Positions 1 to 7,081 of a stretch of 9,178 nt of DNA are shown one piece after another. Each line of letters opens with the position of its first letter. Position 1 is the stretch's first letter. The stretch is taken from the NCBI GenBank assembly GCA_014879435.1, contig JACSSB010000131.1:1-9178 (forward strand), in the 5' to 3' direction. Position numbers and translations under genes: made by a program. A model generated the notes under the pieces. That model was not told the origin of the DNA, ran no database searches, and saw nothing but the letters and a program-made list of their open reading frames with translations. The stretch comes from Phycisphaerales bacterium (GTDB lineage: Bacteria; Pseudomonadota; Gammaproteobacteria; Competibacterales; Competibacteraceae).

Positions 1-67
1 GAACCTCCACTGGGTTACCCCAACTAAGACCTGAACCTAGCGCGTCTACCAATTCCGCCACTTCGGC
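1..67 (-). tRNA. tRNA-Leu(CAG), 3' end cut by window edge
   Basis: Read from 67 down to 1, the sequence gives a 7-nt acceptor 5' strand GCCGAAG (67-61), a D arm with the usual GGCGGAATTGGTAGACGC order, and an anticodon arm with stem strands CTAGG and CTTAG around the loop TTCAGGT. The anticodon is CAG (33-31), so this is a leucine tRNA for the CUG codon. A class II variable arm containing GGGTAACCC follows, as expected for tRNA-Leu. The sequence then stops at the start of the T arm (GGAGGTTC), so the second half of the T arm and the 3' acceptor strand, about 20 nt, lie outside the window. The body closely resembles E. coli tRNA-Leu(CAG). The 5' leader between promoter and gene (about 68-102) can form a small hairpin, ACCGT/ACGGT at 82-94. 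The gene is divergent from rnr. Confidence 0.95.
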
Positions 68-98
68 TTGGTGGCTGTCAGACCGTCTTACGGTGACG

Positions 99-129
99 CC
101 GGGAGCGGACTATACGGATTGCCTCCCGG
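99..129. repeat. 7-bp inverted repeat straddling the tRNA-Leu -10 box
   Basis: CCGGGAG at 99-105 and CTCCCGG at 123-129 are perfect inverse copies separated by 17 bp. The -10 box (109-114) lies in the loop. One arm covers the promoter spacer and the other covers the discriminator and probable transcription start. This could be an operator for a dimeric regulator or a chance feature of a G/C-rich spacer. No regulator is identifiable from the sequence. Confidence 0.45.
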
Positions 130-137
130 TCTGTCAA
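109..137 (-). promoter_or_regulatory. Sigma-70 promoter of tRNA-Leu
   Basis: On the minus strand there is a perfect -35 box TTGACA (137-132), a 17-nt spacer (131-115) and a -10 box TATAGT (114-109) with one mismatch to consensus. Upstream of the -35, positions 138-170 are very A/T-rich and could serve as an UP element. The segment just after the -10 (CCGCTCCC) is G/C-rich, as in stringently controlled stable-RNA promoters; growth-rate control is inference. The expected start near 102 would leave a leader of about 35 nt before the mature tRNA 5' end at 67. Confidence 0.88.
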
Positions 138-179
138 TCGTTTCCCTTTTATCGTTTTTAACTTTTAGCAGTGTTGGTA

Positions 180-2423
180 ATGGCTCATAAACAACGTAGT
201 TCCTGGCGGCAGCTCGATCCGTTCTCTTCTCGAGAACAGGAGAAATACGGCCGCGCCGTGCCCAGTCGGGAGTTCATCCTGCAGTATCTGGAAGAACGCG
301 GCATGCCTTTGACCCTGGAGGAATTGTGCGCCGAATGGCGCCTGGAAGGGGAGTGGGAAAACGAAGCGCTATCCCGCCGTTTGCGGGCGATGGAGCGGGA
401 TGGGCAACTGATCCGTAATCGCCGTGCTGGTTACGGGCTGGTCGCCAAGATGAATCTGGTGAGCGGACGGGTCATCGGTCATCCTGAGGGGCATGGATTC
501 CTGATTCCCGACGAAGGTGGCGATAGCCTATTCCTGTCGCCGCGCCAGATGCGCAAGCTACTGCACGGTGACCGTGCATTGGTGCGCGTGATCGGGGTGG
601 ATTATCGGGGTCGCCGTGAAGGTGCGGTGGCTGAGGTCTTGGAGCGCAATACTGAGACCGTGGTGGGTCGATTTTGCGAAGAGCGTGGCGCCTGTTTTGT
701 TATTCCCGATAACAAGCGGATCAACCAAGACATTATCGTACCGCCTGACGGTCGCGGTTTAGCTCAGGCCGGTCAGATCGTCATCGTCGAACTGATCGCG
801 CAGCCTAGCGCACGGACCCAGCCGCTGGGACGAGTCAAGGAAGTCTTGGGCGAACACATGGCGCCGGGGATGGAGGTGCGAATCGCCATTGCCAGCCATG
901 GCATTCCGGTGGAATGGCCGGAAGCGACGTTGGCCGAAATCCGCGAATTTGGTGAAATGGTGCCGGAAGCGGCCAAACAGGGACGCTGGGATTTGCGGGA
1001 CACGCCACTGGTGACGATTGATGGCATCACCGCCCGCGATTTCGATGATGCGGTCTACTGCGAGCGGCGGGGTGCCAACTGGCGGCTATTGGTGGCGATT
1101 GCTGATGTGTCGTGGTACGTGAAGCCGGATACCGCATTGGATCGCGAAGCACGTCGGCGCGGCAACTCGGTGTATTTCCCGGATCGGGCCATCCCGATGC
1201 TTCCCGAGGCGCTATCCAACGGCCTGTGCTCGCTGAACCCTGCGGTGGACCGGCTTTGTTTGGTGTGTGAAATCACCATCAATGCTGAGGGCCGCATCGT
1301 CCGCTCGCGTTTCGCTGAGGCGGTGATGCGTTCTCATGCGCGGCTGAGTTACGACACGGTGGCGGAGATCGTCGCCGGAGGCGATTCTCGTATTCGTGCC
1401 GAACATGCGGAATTGACCCCGCATCTGGATCGTTTATATCAGCTATATCAGGTCTTGCGAACGACCCGAGAGCAGCGTGGGGCGATTGACTTCGACACGC
1501 AAGAGACCGTGATCGAATATGGTGCCGACCGCAAGATCGAGCGCATCCTGCCAACCGAGCGCAACGATGCCCATCGTATGATCGAGGAGTGCATGATCAC
1601 CGCCAACGTGGCGGCAGCGCGCTTCCTGCGGCGTCACAAGGTTCCTGGGCTGTATCGGATTCACGAAGGGCCAAGCGAGGATCGCCTGAACAAACTGCGC
1701 GCTTTCCTGGGGGAATTAGGTTTGGGTTTGAGTGGTGGGGACAAACCCTCGCCGTTGGACTATACCCGCCTCTTGGCCCAAGTGCAGGGCCGGCCAGATG
1801 CCCATTTGATTCAGACCGTGATGCTGCGTTCGTTGGCCCAGGCCGTCTATCATCCGGGCAATGTGGGGCATTTCGGTCTGGCGCTGGAGACCTACGCTCA
1901 TTTCACCTCACCGATCCGCCGCTATCCCGACTTGCAGGTACATCGTGCGATTCGCCACATTTTGGGAGGAGGCAAGGTGGCGGATTTCCCATTCAATCAA
2001 GCCGATCTGGTCACTTTGGGCGAGCATTGCTCGATGACCGAACGGCGGGCTGACGAGGCGGTGCGCGATGCGGTGGAATGGCTCAAATGCGAGTTCATGC
2101 TGGATAAGATCGGCCAGACCTTCGATGGCATCATCACCGCAGTCACTGCTTTTGGCTTGTTTGTCGAATTGCGCGAAGTGTTTGTGGAGGGTTTGATTCA
2201 TGTGACGGCGTTGCGCAACGACTATTACCATTTCGATCCGATTGGGCATCGCTTGCACGGTGAGCGATCCGGGAAGGTTTATCGTTTGGGGGATGGCCTG
2301 CGGATACGGGTGACGCGTGTCGATTTGGACGAGCGCAAGATCGATTTTGAATTGGTCGAGCGTGAGCGCGGCGATAAACCGGAACGCCGTACTCGCCATA
2401 ATCGGCGGCGGCGGGGGGAATAA
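180..2423 (+). CDS. rnr: Ribonuclease R (3'-5' exoribonuclease)
   Basis: RNase R degrades structured RNA processively from the 3' end in the cytoplasm and takes part in mRNA, tRNA and rRNA quality control. The protein is 747 aa from ATG 180. Domains in order: winged-helix N-terminus (about 29-87, with SREFIL and RRLRAMERDGQL), cold-shock domains (about 92-240), RNB catalytic domain (about 270-595), and S1 domain (about 645-727). The metal-binding aspartates are D281, D287, D289 and D290 in VTIDGITARDFDDAVY. The HFTSPIRRYPDLQVHR segment at 574-589 is typical of the RNB family. The C-terminal tail after S1 is short and Arg-rich (about 20 aa), whereas E. coli RNase R has a long Lys-rich tail. 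An in-frame GTG at 171 would add three residues; ATG 180 is preferred. No convincing Shine-Dalgarno or promoter precedes either start: the leader 138-170 is A/T-rich. rlmB follows 5 bp after the stop. Confidence 0.97.
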   Translation: MAHKQRSSWRQLDPFSSREQEKYGRAVPSREFILQYLEERGMPLTLEELCAEWRLEGEWENEALSRRLRAMERDGQLIRNRRAGYGLVAKMNLVSGRVIGHPEGHGFLIPDEGGDSLFLSPRQMRKLLHGDRALVRVIGVDYRGRREGAVAEVLERNTETVVGRFCEERGACFVIPDNKRINQDIIVPPDGRGLAQAGQIVIVELIAQPSARTQPLGRVKEVLGEHMAPGMEVRIAIASHGIPVEWPEATLAEIREFGEMVPEAAKQGRWDLRDTPLVTIDGITARDFDDAVYCERRGANWRLLVAIADVSWYVKPDTALDREARRRGNSVYFPDRAIPMLPEALSNGLCSLNPAVDRLCLVCEITINAEGRIVRSRFAEAVMRSHARLSYDTVAEIVAGGDSRIRAEHAELTPHLDRLYQLYQVLRTTREQRGAIDFDTQETVIEYGADRKIERILPTERNDAHRMIEECMITANVAAARFLRRHKVPGLYRIHEGPSEDRLNKLRAFLGELGLGLSGGDKPSPLDYTRLLAQVQGRPDAHLIQTVMLRSLAQAVYHPGNVGHFGLALETYAHFTSPIRRYPDLQVHRAIRHILGGGKVADFPFNQADLVTLGEHCSMTERRADEAVRDAVEWLKCEFMLDKIGQTFDGIITAVTAFGLFVELREVFVEGLIHVTALRNDYYHFDPIGHRLHGERSGKVYRLGDGLRIRVTRVDLDERKIDFELVERERGDKPERRTRHNRRRRGE

Positions 2424-2428
2424 GCGCG

Positions 2429-3178
2429 ATGGCCGAGGAACTGATCCGAGGCTGGCATGCGGTCGCGGCAGTGCTGGAGTACGAACCCGAGCGCTTGCGT
2501 GGATTGTGGGTGGAGCGTGGTCGGCACGATGCACGGGCGCGCGCGCTGCTGGATCAGGCAGCCGATCTTGGAGTGCCGGTTTATCCCGTTGATCGAGCGG
2601 AATTGGATCGCTCCAGTGGCGGTGCGCGTCATCAGGGTATCGTCGCTCGGGTAGTGGCCTCGCAACGGGTATATGGTGAGGCGGATCTACCGGCATTGCT
2701 CGCAGCAAAGGAGCCAGCGTTGCTACTGGTGTTGGATGGCGTGCAAGACCCACACAATCTCGGAGCGTGCCTGCGTGGTGCGGCGGCGGCGGGAGTCCAT
2801 GCGGTGATCGCACCGGCAGATCGCGCTGCTGGTTTGAATGCGACGGTACGCAAGGTAGCCAGCGGTGCAGCGGAGATCGTGCCCTTCGTGCAGGTTACCA
2901 ATCTGGCGCGGACGCTGCGTAGCTTGCAGGAGCAGGGAGTCTGGATCGTTGGTGCGGCAGGCGAGGCTGAAGCCAGCCTGTACGAGATCGATTTGAGCGT
3001 GCCGACCGCCATCGTACTGGGTGCCGAGGAGAAGGGACTGCGGCGTTTGACGCGTGAAATCTGTGACCGCTTGGTACGGATTCCGATGGCCGAAAATAGT
3101 GTGGAGAGTCTAAATGTGTCGGTGGCGGCTGGAGTGTTTCTGTTCGAAGCACGGCGGCAGCGCGGGGCCTCAGCCTAA
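2429..3178 (+). CDS. rlmB: 23S rRNA (guanosine-2251-2'-O)-methyltransferase RlmB
   Basis: This SPOUT (TrmH-family) enzyme transfers a methyl group from S-adenosylmethionine to the ribose of G2251 in the peptidyl-transferase P loop of 23S rRNA. It has 249 aa, close to the 243 of E. coli RlmB, which it resembles along its whole length. The N-terminal substrate-binding domain covers about 1-85 (GWHAVAAVLE, then GARHQGIVARV). The knotted catalytic domain follows: motif 1 DPHNLGACLR (107-116, N110 and R116), motif 2 VLGAEEKGLRR (196-206), and motif 3 IPM...ESLNVSVAAG (218-235). Motif 3 reads IPMAENSVESLNVS, where E. coli has IPMAGSVSSLNVS, so there is one extra residue and no Gly there. The start ATG lies 5 bp after the rnr stop, and a G-rich ribosome-binding site (GGGGGGA, 2413-2419) lies within the end of rnr. 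It is therefore probably co-transcribed with rnr, the usual pairing in gammaproteobacteria. Confidence 0.96.
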   Translation: MAEELIRGWHAVAAVLEYEPERLRGLWVERGRHDARARALLDQAADLGVPVYPVDRAELDRSSGGARHQGIVARVVASQRVYGEADLPALLAAKEPALLLVLDGVQDPHNLGACLRGAAAAGVHAVIAPADRAAGLNATVRKVASGAAEIVPFVQVTNLARTLRSLQEQGVWIVGAAGEAEASLYEIDLSVPTAIVLGAEEKGLRRLTREICDRLVRIPMAENSVESLNVSVAAGVFLFEARRQRGASA

Positions 3179-3179
3179 A

Positions 3180-3255
3180 GTCATTCCCATGAAAACGGGA
3201 ATCCAGGATGTCTCGCATACCGTCGTTTCTGGACTCCCGCCTGTGCGGGAGTGAC
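3180..3255. repeat. 76-bp REP-like palindromic element, copy 1
   Basis: The element begins GTCATTCCC, two bases after the rlmB stop codon, and ends GGGAGTGAC. Its 27-bp arms (3180-3206 and 3229-3255) are inverse copies at 19 of 27 positions. Each arm is itself a hairpin: ATTCCC/GGGAAT on the left, and on the right a perfect 8-bp stem ACTCCCGC/GCGGGAGT (3233-3240 and 3245-3252) with a 4-nt loop. The GTCATTCCCGCGAAAGCGGGAAT type of sequence is a widely dispersed palindromic repeat in proteobacterial intergenic DNA; calling it REP or MITE-like is inference. It aligns without gaps to copy 2, identical at 55 of 76 positions. Confidence 0.85.
3233..3252. terminator. Possible transcription-ending hairpin between convergent genes
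   Basis: The perfect 8-bp stem ACTCCCGC/GCGGGAGT with loop CTGT is the strongest hairpin after rlmB, together with the 8-bp GAAA-loop stem at 3314-3333. Neither is followed by a clear T run, so they are not classical intrinsic terminators. Their position between convergent transcripts suggests that the repeat elements halt or stabilise both mRNA 3' ends (inference). Confidence 0.4.
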
Positions 3256-3310
3256 GATCAGTCACTTCGTGGTGTTGCCACCTGAGTAAGGAACGTCTCA
3301 ATCACTAAAG

Positions 3311-3386
3311 GTCATTCCCGCGAAAGCGGGAATCCAGAAAATCGTGCGAGTCGTCGCTTCTGAGCCTTCGCCTGCGCGGGAGTAAT
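3311..3386. repeat. 76-bp REP-like palindromic element, copy 2
   Basis: This copy is in the same orientation as copy 1 and starts 131 bp after it. The left arm is the better preserved: ATTCCCGC/GCGGGAAT forms a perfect 8-bp stem closed by a GAAA tetraloop (3314-3333). The right arm (3360-3386) is decayed, matching the inverse of the left arm at only 16 of 27 positions. It lies 14 bp beyond the stop codon of the minus-strand lipocalin-like gene. Both copies are followed by GATCA. Confidence 0.85.
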
Positions 3387-3400
3387 GATCAATATGGCGA

Positions 3401-4573
3401 TCAGCGTATCGGGGTATCCGGTTCGTAGCGTGTCATTTCCAGATAGCCTTGGCCGTGAATCGCCTGATCTCCAGCACGACCATTCACCATCACGGCCCCT
3501 TCCCAATAGTGGATGGTTAATCGCATTTCCTGATCGGCGATGGTGGGGGTGACAGTCAGATCCAAATGCTCGGTTGGTATCCGCAACCGCCAGCCTGCGG
3601 AATAACGGTCGCCGGTGTGTGGGCTGGTCCAGCTACCGAGCGGCTGCACATCCACCTCGTCCCAGTGGAGTACGCGCGTCGAGCCATCGGTCGCGACCAA
3701 GGTTCCCGCGTTATGCGGGTCCAGCGTGCCATCTTTGCGCCGCAGCCGGTAGAACATCAAATCACGACCGTCATCCAGTTGCAGCGCGAACCAATCCCAG
3801 CCACTTTGATCTGGTCCTAAGGCGCTGGTACTCCATTCTCGATCCAGCCAGCTTGCTCCCTCGACCGTGAAGCTGCGTTCAGCCAGCCGAATCGTGCCTG
3901 TAGTCGACAGGCGGGTGTAGGAATAGTAGTAGGAGGCGTTGCCCCGCTCCGCACTTTTCTGACTCAGACCTTGGTCGCCTTGTAGCACGAGCGGCTTGGT
4001 GGTATTTAAAGTCAGGTCCAGTGCAATATCGCCTTCTCGCGCCCGTAATCGCAGAGGAAAGATATTCACGTCGGTTCCGGCCAGTTCCCAGTCCCCCAGC
4101 CAGACTCGAAATGGAGTGGTCTGCGCGCCTGCCAGTCCCACGGCACCGCGACTGAAGCGCTCGAAGCCGTAATGCTGTCCACCCGCGATATCGGTCAACG
4201 CGAAATGCCCCATATACATCTGATGGCTGCGCCAGGCCGAATCTGCGACTGGCGGTGTTGCAGCCAGAGCGATGCGAAACAAGGTCAATTGGTAGCCGAA
4301 TCGCCGTCCGCTCGCATCGGCCAGATTGCCGGTAAGGTACCACCACTCATTGCGGAATTCGGGATGGGGTCCATGATCGACGGGAAAATGAAAGGAACGC
4401 GGGGCATCGGCCCGTCGATAGCCAGCGGTATCGTCATTCCCCATGGCCGAACCGACAGCGATACGCTCGACGGGTTGGGAATGAGGCCGAAAGAAAAAAA
4501 CGGTCACGGCAATGAGTAGCAGCAGCGCCGTCAGCGACAATCCGATCATCCACCATCCTGAACGACTGTTCAT
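3401..4573 (-). CDS. AttH/CrtC-type lipocalin-like membrane-anchored protein
   Basis: This 390-aa protein has one N-terminal hydrophobic segment (about 8-28, ALLLLIAVTVFFF) and no lipobox cysteine, so it is probably anchored in the inner membrane or secreted, with the bulk in the periplasm. The rest matches the AttH/CrtC (DUF2006) family, whose members have two calycin (lipocalin-like) barrels. Family hallmarks: DHGPHPEFRNEWWYLTG (66-82), ASYYYSYTRLSTTGTI (213-228), GASWLDREWSTS (239-250), GWDWFALQLDDGRDLMFY (258-275) and GQGYLEMTRY (374-383). The family includes carotenoid 1,2-hydratase CrtC and Agrobacterium AttH. With an ABC transporter beside it, lipid or hydrophobic-ligand binding fits better than carotenoid hydration; no carotenoid genes are visible. 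The ATG directly abuts the TGA of the permease gene with no spacer, so translation is probably coupled. A run of seven T residues encodes part of the hydrophobic segment (4494-4500). Confidence 0.85.
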   Translation of the reverse strand: MNSRSGWWMIGLSLTALLLLIAVTVFFFRPHSQPVERIAVGSAMGNDDTAGYRRADAPRSFHFPVDHGPHPEFRNEWWYLTGNLADASGRRFGYQLTLFRIALAATPPVADSAWRSHQMYMGHFALTDIAGGQHYGFERFSRGAVGLAGAQTTPFRVWLGDWELAGTDVNIFPLRLRAREGDIALDLTLNTTKPLVLQGDQGLSQKSAERGNASYYYSYTRLSTTGTIRLAERSFTVEGASWLDREWSTSALGPDQSGWDWFALQLDDGRDLMFYRLRRKDGTLDPHNAGTLVATDGSTRVLHWDEVDVQPLGSWTSPHTGDRYSAGWRLRIPTEHLDLTVTPTIADQEMRLTIHYWEGAVMVNGRAGDQAIHGQGYLEMTRYEPDTPIR

Positions 4574-7081
4574 TCATTCTGCCCGCAAGGCATCGACCGG
4601 TCGGGTACGGGCCATACGCCAACTGGGATACAACCCCGCCAGCAGAGCGGCGACCAGCGCCAGTCCCAGCGTTTCCAGTGGTAATAAAGGGTCCAGTTGA
4701 AACGGCAGACTCCAACCGAAGGCCCGGCGATTGATCACGAAAACCAATACTGCCGCCAGTAGTAAACCCGTCGGTAGCGCCAACAAACCGGCGGCGAGAC
4801 CCATGAAGCCAGTTTGCAGCGAAACCAGTCCACCAATTTCCTGGACCGTCATCCCCATAGCGCGCAGCATCGCGAATTCGCGTGCGCGTTCCAATTGCAG
4901 AGCTAGCAGCGCGCTGAACACGCCGATCACCGCTACCAGGATCGCCAGCAGCCTTAATACGCTGGTGATGGTGAAGGTACGCTCGAAGATTTCCAGGGTG
5001 AAACCTCGAATATCGCGGTTGCTACGGATCGATAGGGGTTGGATTACTCCCAGGCGTTGTTGCAGAGCAGTGCGTAAGTGGGCCAGATCCGTGTCCGCCG
5101 CTGCGAACAACGCCACTGAGCTGATTGCTGGGTCGTGCCAATAGCGTTCATAGCCAGAGCGATGCAGCAGAATCCGCCCATGTTCCGAGCCATAATCGAG
5201 AAAAACTCCGGCGATGGTCCACGTGTGCGGCCCCTGTTCGGTCGGTAGTTCAATGCGGTCACCAACCGTAAGCTGGTTTCGGTACGCCAGTGGTTCTGAA
5301 ATCAGTACCGCTTCCCCAGTTTGGAATTGTTGCCAAGCTGTGCTCGCCTCACCGGCGATCAGGCGATAGCCCGCTTGGGAGGCGGGAGCGAGCTCGGTCA
5401 CGATCAGGGTGAGTGGGCGGTGATCGAATTCGATCTTGATCGGGCGATAGGTGGAGATTGCCGCTATCTCCGGCATATCTTGCAGTGCTTTCAGCACGGT
5501 GGGAGCCAGCACGCCTGAGCGCTCGCTATCGTCTGCGACGGAAAGCGGTGCCACATAAAGATCAGCGTTCAACAGATCCTCGATCCAGATGGAGACTCCC
5601 TCTCGGAAACTATCCACCATGACCCCGACTCCGACCGCAGTGGAAAAGGCCACCATCAGCGCCGCGACGGCGATACCGGTGCGACTGAGGTGACGGGTAA
5701 CATCGCGGTTGGCCATGCGTGCCAGCAATCCCAGGCGAGCAGTCAACGGTTGATTCAGCCAGACCAAGCCTACCATGGCAGGCGGAGTCAGCAGGGCACA
5801 ACCTAGGATTAAGAGAAACAGCCCAGTGAAACCTGCAGTCAGAGAATGAAAAATGATGATGATCCCGCCAACGCCCAGCAGAATCAGTCCCGTTAGCACC
5901 TGTCGAAGCAAGGCGGCGCGCCATCGGCTTTCCAGATGAGCACGGCTAAGTACGGCGCCAGCGGGGGTATCGGCGGCTTCTCGTGCGGGTAGCCAAGCGG
6001 CGGCCAGTGTCGCCAAGAGGCCGAGTGCCACGCCCTTGGCCAGCGACCACGGTTCGATGGTCAGTTCACGGATGCTGAGCACGTAGTACAAATCATTGAT
6101 GGCGCGGGTGACCAGATGCACCAGTCCCGACCCCAACCATATCCCCAGAATGCCGCCGAGCAAGGTACCCGCTAGGCCGAGCAACAACGCTTCACCCAGT
6201 ACGCCGATAAACAGTTCACTACGGCTGATACCCAAAGCGCGCAGTATTCCCAACAGTGGTCGGCGTTGTACTACGGAGAAGCTGATGGCGTTGTAGATCA
6301 GGAACATGCCAACCATCAGCGCCAGCAGACTCATAGCGCTTAGATTCAACGAAAAAGCAGCGCTGAGATCGGCCGTGACTCGGTTCCGTTCGGCTGGTTG
6401 CTCCAGTCGTAAGTCGGCAGGTAGCCAGGCACGTAGTTCAGCTGCCATGCGCTCACCAGTCGGACCCGTCGGCAAGATCAGGTCGATATGACTCAAGCGA
6501 CCGGGGCGATCCAGCAAAACTTGCGCCGTGGCAATATCGGTGACGATCAATCCCTCGAAGGCCGCGCCCCGCAAGATACCGGCGCGGTGTAGGGTTAAAC
6601 GTTGATCGCGACGTTTCAGGCTGAGCTCCGCACCGAGTGCTTCTGGGAGCAGAGCAGCGTTCGGATGGAGCAGCAGAGTGCGTAAATCGAAGTCTGTGCC
6701 GCTGAGGTCGGCGGCGAAATCGCGAAAGGGTGCTTCCGCGAATGGATCAATACCAAGGATTTGCAGTAACTGCCCCGGTCGTTCGGCATCAGGCAGGTAG
6801 CCGGTCACTACTGGAGCGGCTAATTGGAAGCCACGCTCAACCCGTAACTGGGTATAAATCGTTTCGGCGATGCCTTGAGGACCGCCAACAAGACGATGAG
6901 TGGCGTGGCCGGTGATGCGGTTCATGGCCAATTCAAAACTATGACGGGCACTGGCGTTGGCCAGATCCACCGCCAGCACTACCGCTACCCCCAACGCGAT
7001 GCCGAGTACCGTCAGCCCCAGTTGCCAGGGATGCCATAAGGGATATCGTAGCAATGCGCGCCAAAATACGGGTATCCTCAT
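4574..7081 (-). CDS. ABC transporter permease with two FtsX domains
   Basis: This 835-aa inner-membrane permease is built as two MacB/FtsX-like halves. Half 1: membrane helix about 20-40, periplasmic domain about 45-240, then FtsX helices about 245-270, 290-325 and 348-365, with a cytoplasmic coupling segment VQRRPLLGILRALGIS (271-286). A middle hydrophobic region follows (about 390-441). Half 2: helix about 466-489, periplasmic domain about 490-700, then FtsX helices about 704-728, 752-785 and 800-820, with coupling segment ERAREFAMLRAMGMT (731-745). About ten helices in all. The architecture is that of large YbbP-type permeases, or of AttF and AttG joined, which move or extract lipophilic substrates rather than forming a classic import channel. 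The ATG overlaps the ATPase stop (ATGA, 7081-7078), with GGGAAG four bases upstream as a likely ribosome-binding site. The true substrate is unknown. Confidence 0.9.
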   Translation of the reverse strand: MRIPVFWRALLRYPLWHPWQLGLTVLGIALGVAVVLAVDLANASARHSFELAMNRITGHATHRLVGGPQGIAETIYTQLRVERGFQLAAPVVTGYLPDAERPGQLLQILGIDPFAEAPFRDFAADLSGTDFDLRTLLLHPNAALLPEALGAELSLKRRDQRLTLHRAGILRGAAFEGLIVTDIATAQVLLDRPGRLSHIDLILPTGPTGERMAAELRAWLPADLRLEQPAERNRVTADLSAAFSLNLSAMSLLALMVGMFLIYNAISFSVVQRRPLLGILRALGISRSELFIGVLGEALLLGLAGTLLGGILGIWLGSGLVHLVTRAINDLYYVLSIRELTIEPWSLAKGVALGLLATLAAAWLPAREAADTPAGAVLSRAHLESRWRAALLRQVLTGLILLGVGGIIIIFHSLTAGFTGLFLLILGCALLTPPAMVGLVWLNQPLTARLGLLARMANRDVTRHLSRTGIAVAALMVAFSTAVGVGVMVDSFREGVSIWIEDLLNADLYVAPLSVADDSERSGVLAPTVLKALQDMPEIAAISTYRPIKIEFDHRPLTLIVTELAPASQAGYRLIAGEASTAWQQFQTGEAVLISEPLAYRNQLTVGDRIELPTEQGPHTWTIAGVFLDYGSEHGRILLHRSGYERYWHDPAISSVALFAAADTDLAHLRTALQQRLGVIQPLSIRSNRDIRGFTLEIFERTFTITSVLRLLAILVAVIGVFSALLALQLERAREFAMLRAMGMTVQEIGGLVSLQTGFMGLAAGLLALPTGLLLAAVLVFVINRRAFGWSLPFQLDPLLPLETLGLALVAALLAGLYPSWRMARTRPVDALRAE

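Noticed and set aside
111..116. TATACG as a plus-strand -10 for rnr
   Set aside because: The sequence 17 bp upstream (TTACGG) is a poor -35, and the hexamer is largely the reverse side of the tRNA -10 box.
1589..2053. 154-codon open frame on the plus strand inside rnr
   Set aside because: It is fully contained in rnr in another frame, with no ribosome-binding site or family resemblance.
1908..2813. 301-codon open frame on the minus strand
   Set aside because: It lies antisense to the end of rnr and start of rlmB, both firmly identified. Its product is rich in Pro, His and Arg with no recognisable domain, as expected of a shadow frame in G/C-rich DNA.
3180..3386. CRISPR-like array
   Set aside because: There are only two copies, 76 bp each and 72% identical, with internal palindromes and a single 55-bp spacer. 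This fits REP-like elements, not a CRISPR.
4494..4500. Run of seven T residues (coding strand) in the lipocalin-like gene, a possible slippage or phase-variation site
   Set aside because: It is in frame, encodes ordinary Phe codons in a hydrophobic segment, and is too short to claim variation without population data.
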